From Hygrocybe punicea (Eukaryota; Basidiomycota; Agaricomycetes; Agaricales; Hygrophoraceae), in assembly GCA_963556145.1 (NCBI GenBank), contig OY744463.1, positions 1,240,001-1,304,000 on the forward strand: a stretch of DNA of 64,000 nucleotides, read 5' to 3'. The first letter of the stretch is position 1. The number at the start of each line of letters is the position of its first letter. The notes beneath the pieces were generated by a model. That model was not told where the DNA came from, did no database searches, and saw only the letters and a list, made by a program, of their open reading frames with translations. Both the position numbers and the translations under genes were made by a program. Shown here one piece after another: positions 30,052 through 42,405 of this stretch.

Positions 30052-31200
30052 GGGATGCAATGCGCAGTTGGCCAGCAGGAGGTTCATTGGCGGAGTTACA
30101 CGCGATATATTCCGGGTGTGAGGCGGAAATAGCTGCAGTATGACCTGGGGTGTCTATCTCCTGCATGTTATTTGATGGTACATACAGCCTGCGTATTGGG
30201 GCGGGGAAAGCCCACCATTAGGAAGTCAATGCCTCGCTACAGAGGGAGTCTGGTCAGGGTACACTCTACGTGAGGGGAGGGTCGTGCTCACGGCACCGGC
30301 ATATACGACAATATCTTGCACGTCGCCGGGGGTGTACACCTCGTTCGACGAATATGCCCCAGTTCGGGAAACTCGGCAATAGAGAGGGGAAAGCTTTGGC
30401 TGTCTGATGTGCCAACAGAACATGTTGATCTGTCGAAGAGCGTGGTTAAGACGAACAACCATATCGAGAGGCGGAGCGGGCCTTGACATAACTCATAGCA
30501 TCTAGGGTTCGTTGTATGTCGGGTATAGGGAAACTATGATGATGTAGATGTCGTGCATGGGTTGAGATTATGAGGAAATAAAACGAAGGAAGCTTACAAG
30601 TGTCGTGCTGCATCGAGCATAAAACCCCGATAGGGCTGTGCAAATCAATCAAGAGTCATAAATCTACACTAAACTTGAGAAAATGGCGTGCAAATGCAGG
30701 GTTATCCGAGGTTTTAACGGGACTCTCGAGGTGTAAATATCGCCCCCCGTGTAATACCAAAGCTGGGCAAATGTGGTCAAGCCACGCAAAAGACCTGGAG
30801 TCGAAGGCGCGGTCAGAGAGGCGGCTGAGCCATCGCTGGATATAATCAGCGAGTGTGTCTCCACCCCGTTGGATATTGCTCCGCACGGGAGTCCTACCAA
30901 CAATCGAAATATTCAGCGATGATAAGAACTTCGCCCCATCAATGGCATGTGGTCTGATGCTCCCTGGCCAACGATAAGATGTTGTGCGAGGTACAACTTG
31001 TTCGCAGGACGGCGTCTGTCAAATCCTGTGGTGAATTTGCAATGTCGACTGTGATGGTGAAATTGGGTGATGGTTTCAATCTCCCTGCCAACCTCAGAAA
31101 TGCAAAGAACGCCCAGCCAGCGACAGGCCAAGGCGAAGAACAGGGAGCCGCACACTTGGTGACACGGTCTTCCAGACAATGATCCGCAGCACGGACCAGA
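30048..31200 (-). pseudogene. GH20 beta-N-acetylhexosaminidase, 5' half, decayed and split by the retroelement
   Basis: Reading leftward from about 31190: LKPSPNFTITVDIANSPQDL and DLTDAVLRT; LIVGQGASD; SDGSAASLTAPSTPGLLRG then LTTFAQLWYY; RGFMLDAARH, a GTAAGC...CATAG intron, FPIPDIQRTLDAMSYVK; INMFCWHI; GAYSSNEVYTPGDVQDIVVYA; and EIDTPGHTAAISASHPEYIA ... ANEPPAGQLRIASP up to 30048. This is the order of fungal GH20 enzymes, including the TPGH substrate-binding motif. Frames break repeatedly (for example DNPAFA to RGFML, and the WHI...PLY region) and no clean start codon remains. The rest of the gene is at 3550-5844. It would have been a secreted or cell-wall chitin-recycling enzyme. Non-functional with high confidence. 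Confidence 0.87.
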
Positions 31201-31321
31201 CTCCAGAAGTGGAAATCAACGATGAGTCTACATCGCAGCTTGTCGTGTACTCCAACGCAACTCCCGAGCTGGACCCGTTCTGCGCAAACGCCACAACATA
31301 CTATACACCGTAGACAATGAT

Positions 31322-31780
31322 CCCCGCCACGCCACCACGCCGAGGCTGCGAAGCACTTCAAGAAGAGGTCACGAGAGGATGACCTGATTGTTACTTGCGC
31401 AAGCAACTGGCTCTGCAGAGTGAGTTGTGCACGCAGTACGAGGTGGACTCGCGTGCGCGTGACGAGCTCGTTGAGGTGCTCGGGAAGCAGGTAGATGTCG
31501 CGGAACGGGAGATGGAGAAGCGATGCAATGTATTAAAAGGCTGGGAGAAGGAGAAGGGGGGGAGCTGGAGCGCGCATGTAAGCACCTTGAGGAGGTAGAT
31601 CAAAGTCGGCAGGAGAGTATGGCGCGGAGTGTCATGGACAAGGCCAGTGGGGAGGTCTTGCGGATGCTGCATCGGCTGATTGCGGGGCTCGAGCGAGAGA
31701 AGAAGGATGCCGAGAGACGAGAGGAGGGGCTGAGGGAGGAGGGAGGGACGGTGGAGGCTTTGGTGAAGGAAAAGACCTAA
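31322..31780 (+). pseudogene. Coiled-coil protein fragment, frameshifted
   Basis: One frame gives LRKQLALQSELCTQYEVDSR and EVLGKQVDVAEREMEKRC; after a shift near 31550 another gives ELERACKHLEEVDQSRQESM, EVLRMLHRLIAGLEREKKD and REEGLREEGG. Both are strongly heptad-like Glu/Lys/Arg/Leu coiled coil and clearly parts of one former reading frame. No start or complete domain. Parent family not recognised. Confidence 0.55.
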
Positions 31781-32730
31781 CCAGTAGCACGATGCCGTTG
31801 TTCTTGTCTTCGCACGTCCGTTCTCATGGCCCTGCTTGTTGCTGTCGCCGTTCTGTACGCCCGCGCCCATTGCACGATGTGCACTTATCGTCGCCCCAGA
31901 GGGACGTTACTGCGCGGATATTGGCTCTGAACGGGTGCATAAGCCATGGTTTAATCTGTATATTTTATCATCACACCTGAAAGCCCGGGCGTGGGTGCAC
32001 CACCGCCTTGGTGTTGTCTTCGTCCTCTTCATGGTCTCCTGTTGGTACCCACTCCACGTCGGCGTTCTCGTCGTCGTCGTCGTAGGCATGTTGGTTTTTT
32101 CGTAGTTCGTCGCCGGCGTCGTTGATGCGGTCTAGTGAGCTAGCAGCGGGGAAGTCGGGCTGGGATCTACTGACCGGCTTTCATAGGTCCTTCCTTCCTT
32201 CACTCTGCTTGCCTCCCTCTCACTTCCTCGCTGTCATCATCATCCTTGTTGTTTACCGCTGCTGTTGTCGTCTGGGCCCGTTTCTGGCAAGTTGTTCTTT
32301 CAGATAATGAGTAGTGGTTTTCAAAGTACACAGAAACTTACCTCACGAACGAATGGGACGTCTATGAAGTAGAATACACAGTAAAATTAGAAAGAATCCA
32401 AACCTACCTACCCACGATTGGAACCCGTGTAAATCCGTACACAGGTACGGTGTAGAGGTGTGGCCGCAAAAGTCCGAACCGTACCCCAAGCTGTGGGTAA
32501 CAACCCATGAATCTTAGTCAAACAAGAGGAACTTATCCAGATACTATACACCAACTATACACCAACCATACACTGAACAACGAATCAATGTAGCAACGAA
32601 AACACATGACATATCCATTGTCTTCTCAATAAGTTCAATATCATAAGCATGGAATGAGCTTAACATACGTCAATGACACTCCTTGAATGTTTTCAAACAG
32701 CAGTTAACACATCAATAAATCTGCCGCTGA
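31781..32730. other. Gene-poor spacer before the DNA transposon
   Basis: No supported gene. A perfect 6-bp hairpin CCGTAC-ACAG-GTACGG lies at 32435-32450, followed by short direct repeats of ACTATACACCA (about 32542-32572). This could contain the outer end of the transposon whose gene ends at 32731, but no matching terminal inverted repeat was identified at the other side. Confidence 0.4.
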
Positions 32731-35700
32731 TCATTCATATAAGTCAAGATCTTGCGAATCACCATACATCTCGTCCACTGCCATTAGTTCTAATTCATCG
32801 CCGTGGGCTTCCTCATTTGAGCCTTCGCTATCACCTGAGCTGTCGGAACCACTTCTGGAAGAATTATCCGACTCATCTGGGTGTTCTTTGTTGTGAATCT
32901 CTGTGTGGACTCCTTCGGAAACATTTGGTGACCAGTCATCCCCAGCATCATCACTCTCGTCGTCAATAACGTCTTCGGCATCGCTGGCACGTAAGCCTAC
33001 AATGGTATCTTCACCTTGACTGTAGACATGTCCTGGTGCCAGACCCCAGTGGTAGCGCATGACCATGTCCCGATCCACAAAGCTACCGTCGAGTTAATTA
33101 TAAATCGAGGACAGACATTTGTAATCACCCACCGACCCACGAAGTACTGGTGCCAGTCCTTCGAATCCTGAGCACATTCCGAAATCCCCACACCATCCGC
33201 ATGTCGCATGCCCGCAGAAAAAGATGGAAGTAAGTGACATCCACGTAAAACATCTTTAGGGTCAACGAAACCAAATGCGTCTTCTCCGCTCATGGGGGGA
33301 AATTTGAGACGATCAAGTCGCCGTTGGACCCAGCCAGCCTGTACCGGCATATCATCTACGTTCACAAACCATCTTACCCACAGGAACTCGATGCGTCGAG
33401 CACGGTAATCTACCATGCCAGGTCCAGTATAGATAACGTTGGCATGATAAATGCCGAGAACGCGAGCATACAGATATTGGTGGCGTAATGTGCCTTCTGC
33501 AGAGAGGAGCAAAATGTCGCGATGATCTGTGTTTGGGTTGATCGTATCCTGAGCGCGTCGTATGTCGTATGTGGTGTAGTTAAGCCGCATAATGTTGTGT
33601 CGGTAAATACGGTCGCCTTTGAAATGGATGCCATCAAGTTCAGCAGTGCCATCATTCCGAGAGCCCGTGGATGCAATGATATCGTCGTTGATTGGCATCT
33701 CACTATTCAACACGACTTTTATACGAGGCAAGATATGCCTTTTCAGTTTCGACCAGAAGTCCTGTCAGAAGATTAGCTGTGTGGAACCTTCCTTGGCGTT
33801 GAAGCCTACCTTTACAGCTGGATCTCCGGTGTGTAGCCGTAAAAAAGAACCGATGTGCTCTGGATTATTCTCAGCAGCACCAATATGGTGGTGAGCTTCA
33901 GGACTGTCTGCTACAAATTCCTTTTGCTTAGCTCCGGAGAGTTCGGACATCTTTCGTTGACGAATAAGTCTGATGCGTGTCCGCCGACGCTCAATTTGAG
34001 TTAATTGTCGGACAAATTTCTTCTTACTTGTCCTGCAGTACCAAGATTTAGGTTTTCGATGCTCCAGTTCTCCCTGTGAACAGAATATATTCATCAATAA
34101 ATAGCAATAGTAGCTTGAAACCCACAATTTGTGAAGTATACGAATCTGTAGTGCCAACTGTTTGGATAGTAGTGACATAATCTCCGGAAGAGTGAGCTTT
34201 GTAAGTCTGCAAGCTGAAGACTTTCCGTTTTCGTTGGTTTGTATTCTTTTGGTCACCACCCGCTGGCGTCGATGAGCTAACTTTCGGCTCCTTCTTTGCT
34301 TGACGACGCTTTCTGGCATCCATCTCGCGTTTCAATTCATACGTGCTGTAAGCAGAACAGGTCTCCGATTGGAAAGCGCGAAGCTGTTTCCCTAGGGCTG
34401 TGGTTTCCTTGTCCAGGATATCCAGCGTATCATCAGTATGCATCCGCAATTTGGCTAGCCCATGCCAGTGAGCGAAAGTGAACAAGAGTTTGAGGATTCT
34501 CCCGTTATGTGGTTCTGGCAATAAGCCATCGAAAACCGGAATAATGCACTAACAATCTTTAGCCTTTAATGTTGTTGATACCGGAAGAAACAATACCTAC
34601 TTGCAAAAAATCTTCGTAATTCCTTGCAGCCATTTTCTTCAGTTCGGACGTATTAGAGGTAAATCGTCTGATTGTGTCTCTCCCAAAAGTGGGAATAAGT
34701 CGGAACCTGAAAATTTTACAAGATATCCAGTGTACAAGGACAACAACACACCGGCGATCCAATTCGTGCAATAAGTTTTCATCGACACACTCCAGGATTC
34801 GAAGCAAGTGAATGAAGAGGCATTTCCACACTCCGAGTTCAATTTCGTGCATTAGATCGATCACGAATAGTAAGAAATAATTAAAACCGAAACGGGCAAG
34901 CCGCTTGGAAAAGGCGTTCTGCGAAACGCACAGTCAATGTTAAGTCATCTCATCCGATCTCCGACGAATGACGTACAGAGGCGGGAACAAATGAATTAGG
35001 TTTGAGCATTCGCTCTACGGGTGCGCTGTCAACGGCAAAATTATGCTGATAAATGGCCCGTCGGGCCTGAGATACCAAGTTCCTATGGCGGCGATCGTCG
35101 ACACGAGCTAGCTTCACCCTATTGTTCCTGTCCCTTTTAGTGCCTACTAGATGAACATTTGATAATGGAATTGTGCAACGCGGACATGGACATCCTCCCA
35201 AGTTGCGGATGCTAGCTAAAAGGATCCTGCAGGACAACGGTGTGAGCCAAGCTAGAAGCGACTTGCGAACAAACGACATTCACTTTTCAGGATAGTCCGC
35301 CGAATAAGTAAAAATCCGAGGATAGAATCTGCGTACAACCCCATCACAGCACTCGATCACGATGCCATGTTCATAGGCATGTATAAAATCATCATCAAGG
35401 AGAATCTCCCATTGGGCATGAACACATTCACGGTGACAGTGTGCCATAAACTCCGGTTTGAGTTTCTTTTTGCCACTGTATTTGCTTGCAAAATCTTTGA
35501 ATGCATCTGGTAGCTAAACTCAGTCGTTAGTGCGAGACCTGCGAGAATGAGATATGGAAGGCATACCCTCTCAAAGTAGGCGACATGTTCGCATAGATTA
35601 GACGACGGCTTACACCGTCGATACTTCGATTCGTTGCCGAAAAACATGTATAATGGCCAGAGTTTCGTGTTTCCAAAATTCGTTACGTGAGTGGCGTCAG

Positions 35701-36958
35701 ACCAGAACATTAAGGCAACAATAACTCTAGGGAGTTCACAGTTAGGTTCCGGGGGTGAATTCTGTAGAGCGTCATGGGCATTGATGAAGGCCGGTGATGT
35801 GTACAATTCTCCATGAAGGCGAATTTCCCTGTCACCGGAGGGCTGCCAGAGAAGTGTGTAAGGTTCGTAATGGAAGTGTAAATCGTCACATTGTCTCGAC
35901 ATCTTTTCCCGAATAACTGACACCAAGGGACGATAGTGAAATTTCTCCACCACATATTCCCGAACACCAGGGTTACTCGTGTTGCGGTCAAATGGAACTG
36001 ATATTTCGACGGGTGAACTCCTCCATCCGGCATCGTCGTCGATCCACTCATCTTTATCCCAGTTGTTGAGCGCCAACTGGTTATTGATCTTCTGCCAATG
36101 AGTCGTTCGAACGTCTTCTGGCTGAAATTCCTCATCTCCGACAATGTCCAAAAGCTGCTTGAAATCGTGCTGTGACTTCTGCTTGTCTCCGTTCCAGTAC
36201 CATTCACCCAGTCTGAAGGAACTCTTATTGGGATATGGGCCGAAGTTTTCGACATGTGAAGAATCGGTGTGTCCGATGCCCGACTCGACGGTTTTGGACC
36301 TGGACATGTTGGCCCCCACTATATTTGACATGGACCATAAGTTCGCCTCGCCTTCAGGATCATGGGATGGGAATTTCTCTGCATGGTAGCGACGGAATAT
36401 GCCAAATGAATTCTTTTCAGAATCAAGAATTCGGCGAATACAACCGCGCACGCCAGAATCGCCATATTCAACAGAATTAGTGGTGTCAAGCGTAGTCAAT
36501 GGTGGTGATGCTCGAGAACCTGAACCCGTAGCTTCTACGCCAGGAGGGGGTAGCGCGGGGGCTGGTTGAGGAAGAATATCGGCGAGTTTCTTGTCATGCA
36601 TCTGCAGACTGGCCACCCGAAAGCGAAGAGGAAGTTTTTTGACACGTTTCTTAGGTCTCGCTTCGTCGAAACCGATATCAGATTCCGTAGAAGGGGCGGC
36701 GTCCCAAGACTGCGGAGGGATATGGGGAATAAAGTGATCCCGCTGGTCGCCGTCAACACTCGGACAAGGCTCCGGGTTCGGGTTAGATACGATGCTGTCC
36801 CGTTTTCTAGCAGCTAAGGCCTCCTTCGCTTTCGCCAGCGCATTAGACAGGCGTCTTTTACTGTGCCTGCAGTTGTTCTGGTGATTCCTAAAAGCTCCCA
36901 AGTGGGAAAAAGTTCTGCTGCAAGAGCAGGTTTGACCGAATGCAGAGCCACGATCCAT
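32731..36958 (-). CDS. Plavaka-type (CACTA-like) DNA transposase, multi-exon
   Basis: ATG at 36958 reading leftward to TGA at 32731, in about nine or more exons. N-terminal zinc finger CSCSRTFSHLGAFRNHQNNC; NSFGIFRRYHAEKFPSHDP; YEPYTLLWQPSGDREIRLHG; VIVALMFWSDATHVTNFG followed by LWPLYMFFGNESKYRRCKP; YEHGIVIECCDGVVRRFYP; CPCPRCTIP; VIDLMHEIELGVWKCLF; PEPHNGRILKLLFTFAHWHG; VVLNSEMPIND; an acidic C-terminus. This is the architecture of the Plavaka transposases common in Agaricomycetes; SDAT and DLMHE..LG are their conserved acidic motifs. The exons I followed join in frame without obvious stops, so the gene may be intact. It runs in the same direction as the companion gene 168 bp upstream. Confidence 0.85.
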
Positions 36959-37126
36959 GGGTCGAAGAGTACAGTCAGCAGGCTCTACGATAATTGATGG
37001 ATTAAATCAACATATGGACGACAGGAAATTTTGTGGAGAAGTTTAGAGATGGGTTGGATTGCAATTACGATGTGGTAATCAAAAAACCACGCGGTGAAAA
37101 TTTAAACCCAGTAAATGAGAAACTAA

Positions 37127-38397
37127 TTAAAGCCGCTGATCCCAGGCGGCCTCCAATAACAGGTACCTCTCGAATTGCGTGGGATCATTGTACATGTCGT
37201 TAATGATATCGCGGACGTCCTTCGCAACACCTTGATAATTAGAGCATGTGAATTCTTGCTGGTAAACTACATGACAAACGACATATACGCACTGTAATTT
37301 AAAATACATTTCAGTGAAGGTGGGGCAAAATAACATTTCCTTACAAGTTGCGCTGCCGTTTCCAAAGTATCCTTGGAAATATAGGGTCGCCGCTCAAGGA
37401 AACCGTATTCCCAGTGGCGTGCAATGGAGGAGTGTGAGCCAAGAAATACATCCCTCATTAAATCGGCCATAATCAATCCCCCGAAGAGGATATCGACGCC
37501 ATGCTGCACCGTACACAGTTGAGAAAAAATTGTTCCATGAGTAATTAAAAAAACTTACCTCCCAAGCCGGGAGGTTCCAGATCTGATTGGACTTCACGTA
37601 TTTCAACAATTTCCTGACCGGTCCGTACCGCCCGCTGTGAACTCGAGGGATAATCGTCGCGAGGACGTTTTGTTTGAGTTGTTCTACCATAAGTTCATGG
37701 TCTTGGATAACCTAGAAAGATAATGAGAATGTATGGCAAAAGTAATAATAGCGCACTTACAAAGTCCAGAAAGGAGGGGTGGGGGTCTTCCAATGTCCCG
37801 AATGCAAAATATTCGCCCGTTGAAGCCAAAATGCCCGCTGTTGTGGTTGATGAGCAATGGCACAACAATTACTACGGAACGTACAGAGTTCCGGTTGCCA
37901 AAATTGCCCATAGATGTTACGCATGAGAATTGCAACGGCCCAAATTTCTTGTCTTCCGAAAAGACGTTTGTGGCCGCACCACAACGGCCTCAGCGGTACC
38001 CCGATATTGTAGTGGCTTCGAGCAGAGCTAAGAATTTTATGCCATTCCAGTAGGTATTCGCAGCTTATGGCGTTTGGCGTTAACTGAGAGAATGGCGGAG
38101 GACTGGGTATAAGCAAGGACAGGTCGAGTCTTTCGAAGATCGAGTCCCTGGTTTCGCCTGCTGGGACCAAAGGCGAGGTGTCGGGTGTCGGGTCTGCCGC
38201 AATGAAATATCAAGTCATCACTTGAATTTAGATAACACAACTTACCACGAAGTGATGCGATACAGGGCGGTAAGGATAAGGGCGGGAAAATGAATGGGAA
38301 ATTTGGGATGGACTCTGCAATAAATTGTCGGTCGGTCTCGTAGACTCGGAATGTGGAAGAACAAACCTTCACCACAGTTATCTAAGTCGTCAGCCAT
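37127..38397 (-). CDS. Hypothetical protein next to the Plavaka transposase, multi-exon
   Basis: Start inferred at 38397 (MADDLDNCGE, then a GTTTGT...TTGCAG intron), stop TAA at 37127-37129. Segments: SIPNFPFIFPPLSLP; LVPAGETRDSIFERLDLS; CEYLLEWHKILSSARSHY and IGVPLRPLWCGHKRLFGRQE, then IWAVAILMRNIYGQFWQPE; VIQDHELMVEQLKQNVLATI; WNLPAWEVSFFNYSWNNFFS; YGFLERRPYISKDTLETAAQ; NDMYNDPTQFERYLLLEAAW. Well-conserved aromatic-rich blocks suggest a real folded protein, not recognised. Its position 168 bp upstream of the transposase, same strand, suggests a second transposon gene or co-mobilised cargo. A TATATAAG box lies about 140 bp upstream on the minus strand. Confidence 0.6.
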
Positions 38398-38513
38398 CCT
38401 CCAGCAAATGTCAGTCTAAATCATCGCTCCGCAATTTATATCTTTTCCAACATTGATTATTTATTCATTATTTTATTAACTATTACGGAAGGGCAAAGAT
38501 CGCGGATGCGATG

Positions 38514-38705
38514 GCGGAATTCGGTGACTTATATACAATGACTGTCTAGGGCGGTTTGAATGGAGAGAAGCGACACTGCTTATTAAGCATGGAATTTTTT
38601 AGCTATGGCGTTCATGATGGGGGGCTACTGATCGGGGAAGCGGAAGTTGTGAGGGCAGAACTCGGCGACTTATATACATTGTCCCTTTAGGGTCGTTCGT
38701 TATGT
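38514..38705. repeat. Imperfect direct repeat, two ~40-bp copies 141 bp apart
   Basis: TCGGTGACTTATATACAATG at 38521 and TCGGCGACTTATATACATTG at 38662, each followed by a TAGGG-C/T-CG-T motif about 15 bp on. They lie upstream of the divergent genes at 38397 (minus) and 38955 (plus). They may be duplicated TATA-type core promoters or subterminal repeats of the CACTA-like transposon. Confidence 0.6.
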
Positions 38706-38954
38706 AATTTAACTTTAAGAAGCGATCACCGTCAAACATCTGTTTTGATGCTCACTCCAATTCTTATACCATTATTCCCATTCTTGCTTTACAATATTAT
38801 TCATGTCCAGCCAATAGCCTGGCATCTTTGTTTTCTTTTCAAAATATCGTGTCGTTGTTGAGTCCCGTCGAATTCATGCTTGCTGGCATTTCGAGCGGAG
38901 AGTGAATTCACTTACCCCTTGCCCTGTTTTTTTTTTTTTTGTAACACCTTGACG

Positions 38955-39334
38955 ATGGCTGACGTTTTGCAACCCGATTTCCTCCGACTGGCTAATGGTC
39001 TCCGAGATGTAATTACGGAAGTTGAGCGCATTCCGAACATCCCACCTCCTGGGGACAACATTCGGGAGTTATCAGACCTTATCAAACAACTAAGCAAGAA
39101 AGTTGACGCTATCAAGACCAAAGTTGACGGTGTCAAGGCCACAGTCGACAGGATTGACCAAACGTAAATTCAGTTTCTTGTAATGTTCGCATATCTCACA
39201 AATGCCATAGCCTGCCCATGCGACTTGCCAATTCCAGTGCGGGTCGGAGTGCCCCACTGCGTGGCCTACATGGACTACTCCAACCACCAGCGCCGAAGAC
39301 TCGTGAGGAATTAATTGGCTTCACGTGTATGTAA
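38955..39334 (+). CDS. Small coiled-coil protein, 110 aa, unknown
   Basis: Exon 1 38955-39163, intron 39164-39210 (GTAAAT...CATAG), exon 2 39211-39334 ending TAA. The protein starts MADVLQPDFLRLANGLRDVI, has PNIPPPGDNIRELSDLIKQL, then VDAIKTKVDGVKATVDRI heptads, and ends in a short LRGLHGLLQPPAPKTREEL segment. Coding-like sequence resumes at about 39353-39495 (VAARRQQIADHLGIILD), so a further exon may exist, but no legal intron joins it. The gene is divergent from the transposon companion gene. Confidence 0.5.
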
Positions 39335-39673
39335 TCTATTTAGAAAATACAGGAGATAATGACTCGTCCCCAGCTGCGAACTGCATCGCGGCCGCAACCC
39401 ATCTTAACCTCCCGTTGCTACCCCAGCACCCTGCTCCCACAGTAGCTGCCCGAAGACAACAAATTGCTGACCATTTGGGTATCATCCTGGACTAAATCAA
39501 GGTGATTTTTTTGCCGGTTTTCATCCCATGAATTTATATATTTATGCTTAACAAGAAATTACTGTCGCGATCTCTTTTAACACTTGATTGTACATGTTGA
39601 CGTTGTTGTATTGGACTCGGATTCTTCCTGATCATAAAGTTTGATATTCGCATGTGGCATCAAGTGTGGCATC

Positions 39674-42405
39674 ATGTTAAACTTGAAGAAACGACGACTG
39701 ACGGTAAGAGTTGAGAATGTGTTATTATTATATTCCCCAAGTTCTACGGTGGCAATAGGTATCCACTTTCCTGGACTTGGAAGCCGATGTTCGCAGCGAC
39801 AACTCGGATGAGCATGACGACGGAAGCCTTCATGGTAAGTTGTTGCTGTATCTCCCCTTCCCTTCAAGTCCGAATCACGCACCTGTTCATACAGATTTCG
39901 TCTCGGGGGACGACTCAGATGATCAAAGCGTGACTTTACCACTCGATCACGACTTTCCGTACACAAGGAGTCATCGTCACCCCCGGGACAATCACTGGCA
40001 ACTTGCTCGTGAGGAACACGTTGAACTGTCAACTCAGGCACACATCATGATAAACCGGGAGCGGCATCTACCACGATTAACCATCCACCCGAGTGATTGT
40101 TCAAGCAATGAACCGCCGGCTTTCCGTAAACCGATGCCCGGGGACGTGAGCCTTTGGCGTGTCAGGGTGAAGGTAAGCGAATCCTCTCTTGCGATGCTAT
40201 TGGTTGATCCAACATCTTCAGCACGGCTTTGAATCGGACTGTCTTGAACTTGTACTTCGACAAAGTCGACGCGTCCAGAACTTCAAGATTGTTTCTGCTT
40301 TCTCACAACCCTCCATCCCTGGAACGATATACGTAGAAGCCCCTGCTAGGGTAGACATCCAGCGCGCCTTTCGAAATGTGCACACTGTCTTTCTGAACGA
40401 GGAAATCATGCTTGTGCCGATTTCTGAGCGTGTACAACTCCTGGAAATGCGAAACACGGACGTGGTCGCATTTGGTCATTGGGTGCGCATTAAGAAAGGC
40501 ACGTATAAAAAGGACCTCGGTTTTGTCACTGACATGGACTCGTTTACCTCGAGGGTGAGATTGTGGGTGATACCCCGCCTCTCTTATTCTGATACCAAGC
40601 GCACGCGCTACACTCGTTCTGACCAGTCACTCTTCGATCCCGACCGGGCTCGCACGGTTTTTGGCCCGGACACCGTTCAGCAACGGATTGATCGTTTCAA
40701 ATTCCAAGGCAAAGTTTTCAAGCATGGTCTATTGGAACGAGTGCTCGCCCTTAATGATTTGACCACAAAAAATGTACATCCAACTTATGAAGAACTCAGA
40801 CTCTTCAGCGAGAGTCTGGGATTCGACAAAGCACTCAAGCATAGATGGAATACTGACTATGCTGCTGCTACTCTATGCATTAACGATCGCGTCAGGGTCA
40901 TCAGTGGGGAGCAGAAGGGTTTCCTCGGTACCATAGTTGACAAGCATGAAAATACTGTGCAAGTCCAACTACGGAAGGAGCCTGATGCCAGAATTACCTT
41001 CGAAGACGAGCCTTTGCTTGACTTGCTAGCGTGTCAGGTTAGCAAAAGCTTCAAAGTTGGAGATTATGTGGAGGTGCGGGATGGCTTTTGGGCAGGAAGC
41101 CGCGGTTATGTACTGGGGATTTGCGATAGCATGCTGAAAGTCCTCTCTGATCATTCATGGTCAAGCTATTCGGAGGTTTGTGATGTCATTTACCCTGCCA
41201 TGGCAGCTTATACTGTTTTACTGCAGGATCCCTCTCCTCCGAGTCTGTATGACTTCCAGGTACATACCCTCAACGTGGACTTTGCTCAAGCAGATTGTCG
41301 GATCTCATTGCCAGAGGCCTATGTCAGAGAACAATCTAAGGGGTGTGAATTTGAAGTGGCTCGGGGTCTTGTGCGGGGCAGAGATCCAATGGCCGGCAGA
41401 CATGTTCTCGTCGTGAAAGCACACCGCTATAGAGGGTACTATGGGATAATTCAAGACCGTCATGCATACCTCGAGACGTACAGTGTCTATCTAGAAGCTA
41501 CCGGCAAGATTGCGCAAATCAGGGGAGACTTTCTGGCTGATAAATAGTAAATTTTTCTTATTTGTCCAACCGTAACTGTCCTGATTCTGAGCACCTCCGA
41601 ATTACGCAGTACTCGGCTGCCACTTTCCCACCAGCCAGAGATCCTCGCGAGCAACTTGAAATTGCTGTCGCCAGCTGTTTCCGATTCGATTATCCTGTCA
41701 ACGCCTGCGCAGGATTCGTCTAATTCTCAGACACCGGCTTGGGATCCTTCCTCTCGAACCCCACGGCCGCCTCTATGTCTAAATGAGATGTCGGCATTCA
41801 TTCCAGAGTTGACGCCCAGGAACACGGCTTCCGGTCAAGATCTGCATTTACGAGACGCACAACAAGGGCTTGATGCACCAGAATACCGTGATGAAACACC
41901 TCCCCAGGCCCTATTATCTAGTATAAGGCTTCCCGTTTCCTGTCCCCCCTGTTTTTGACGCAGGCTTACTCACGCAGGTCCTGCGGAACATTGGCTTGCG
42001 ACAGAACACTTACGTGGAAAGTCTATTAAAGTGCGCATCGTTGGATCCAGAACGCCGGATTGTAGCTGGGAAAATGGCACCCACGAGAACAAGGTTGCAT
42101 ATACGCTGGGCACTCCGGTCACAGGCGACCCTCCAGCAATCAATGTCAAATTGTTGAGCAGGGTTCCCCGCACCATGTTAGTCCCACTGCGTTTGCTCGT
42201 TCCCGTTCACCCTGATGGGGTTGGTGAAATAGTGGTCATTATTGCTGGTGATGATGTAGGGAAAGTAGCCGCCGTTTTGCAGGCCAAAGAATGTGAATGG
42301 ATTCTCACACTTTGCGGCCTCGACTTGAATACGACTTCTGGTCGTCAGAGTCCTTTTTGCAAAGTGCCTCGCCAACAGTTGGCTGTTTGCAGCTTGAAGC
42401 TTTAA
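39674..42405 (+). CDS. Spt5-like NGN/KOW-domain protein
   Basis: Start at 39674 (MLNLKKRRLT, intron, VSTFLDLEADVRSD). Clear introns: after RRLT, after GSLH, and 40173-40221 joining VRVK to HGFESD. Order: acidic N-terminus (DDSDDQ); an NGN-like segment LWRVRVK...IPGTIYVEAPARVDIQRAFR; a KOW repeat DRVRVISGEQKGFLGTIVDK; a second FKVGDYVEVRDGFWAGSRGY; further KOW-like segments (GRHVLVVKAHRYRGYYGII); a Ser/Pro linker (41650-41900); and a C-terminal block GKSIKVRIVGSRTP ... VVIIAGDDVGKVAAVL. True Spt5 (DSIF) travels with RNA polymerase II and has a conserved C-terminal repeat; that repeat is absent, so this is a divergent paralogue. Role unknown. Confidence 0.75.

Noticed and set aside
32396..32470. 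Possible tRNA gene (GATTGGAACCC resembles a T-arm)
   Set aside because: No cloverleaf can be drawn; anticodon and acceptor stems do not pair.
39577..40041. 154-codon minus-strand frame
   Set aside because: Antisense shadow of the first exons of the Spt5-like gene, which splice cleanly on the plus strand.
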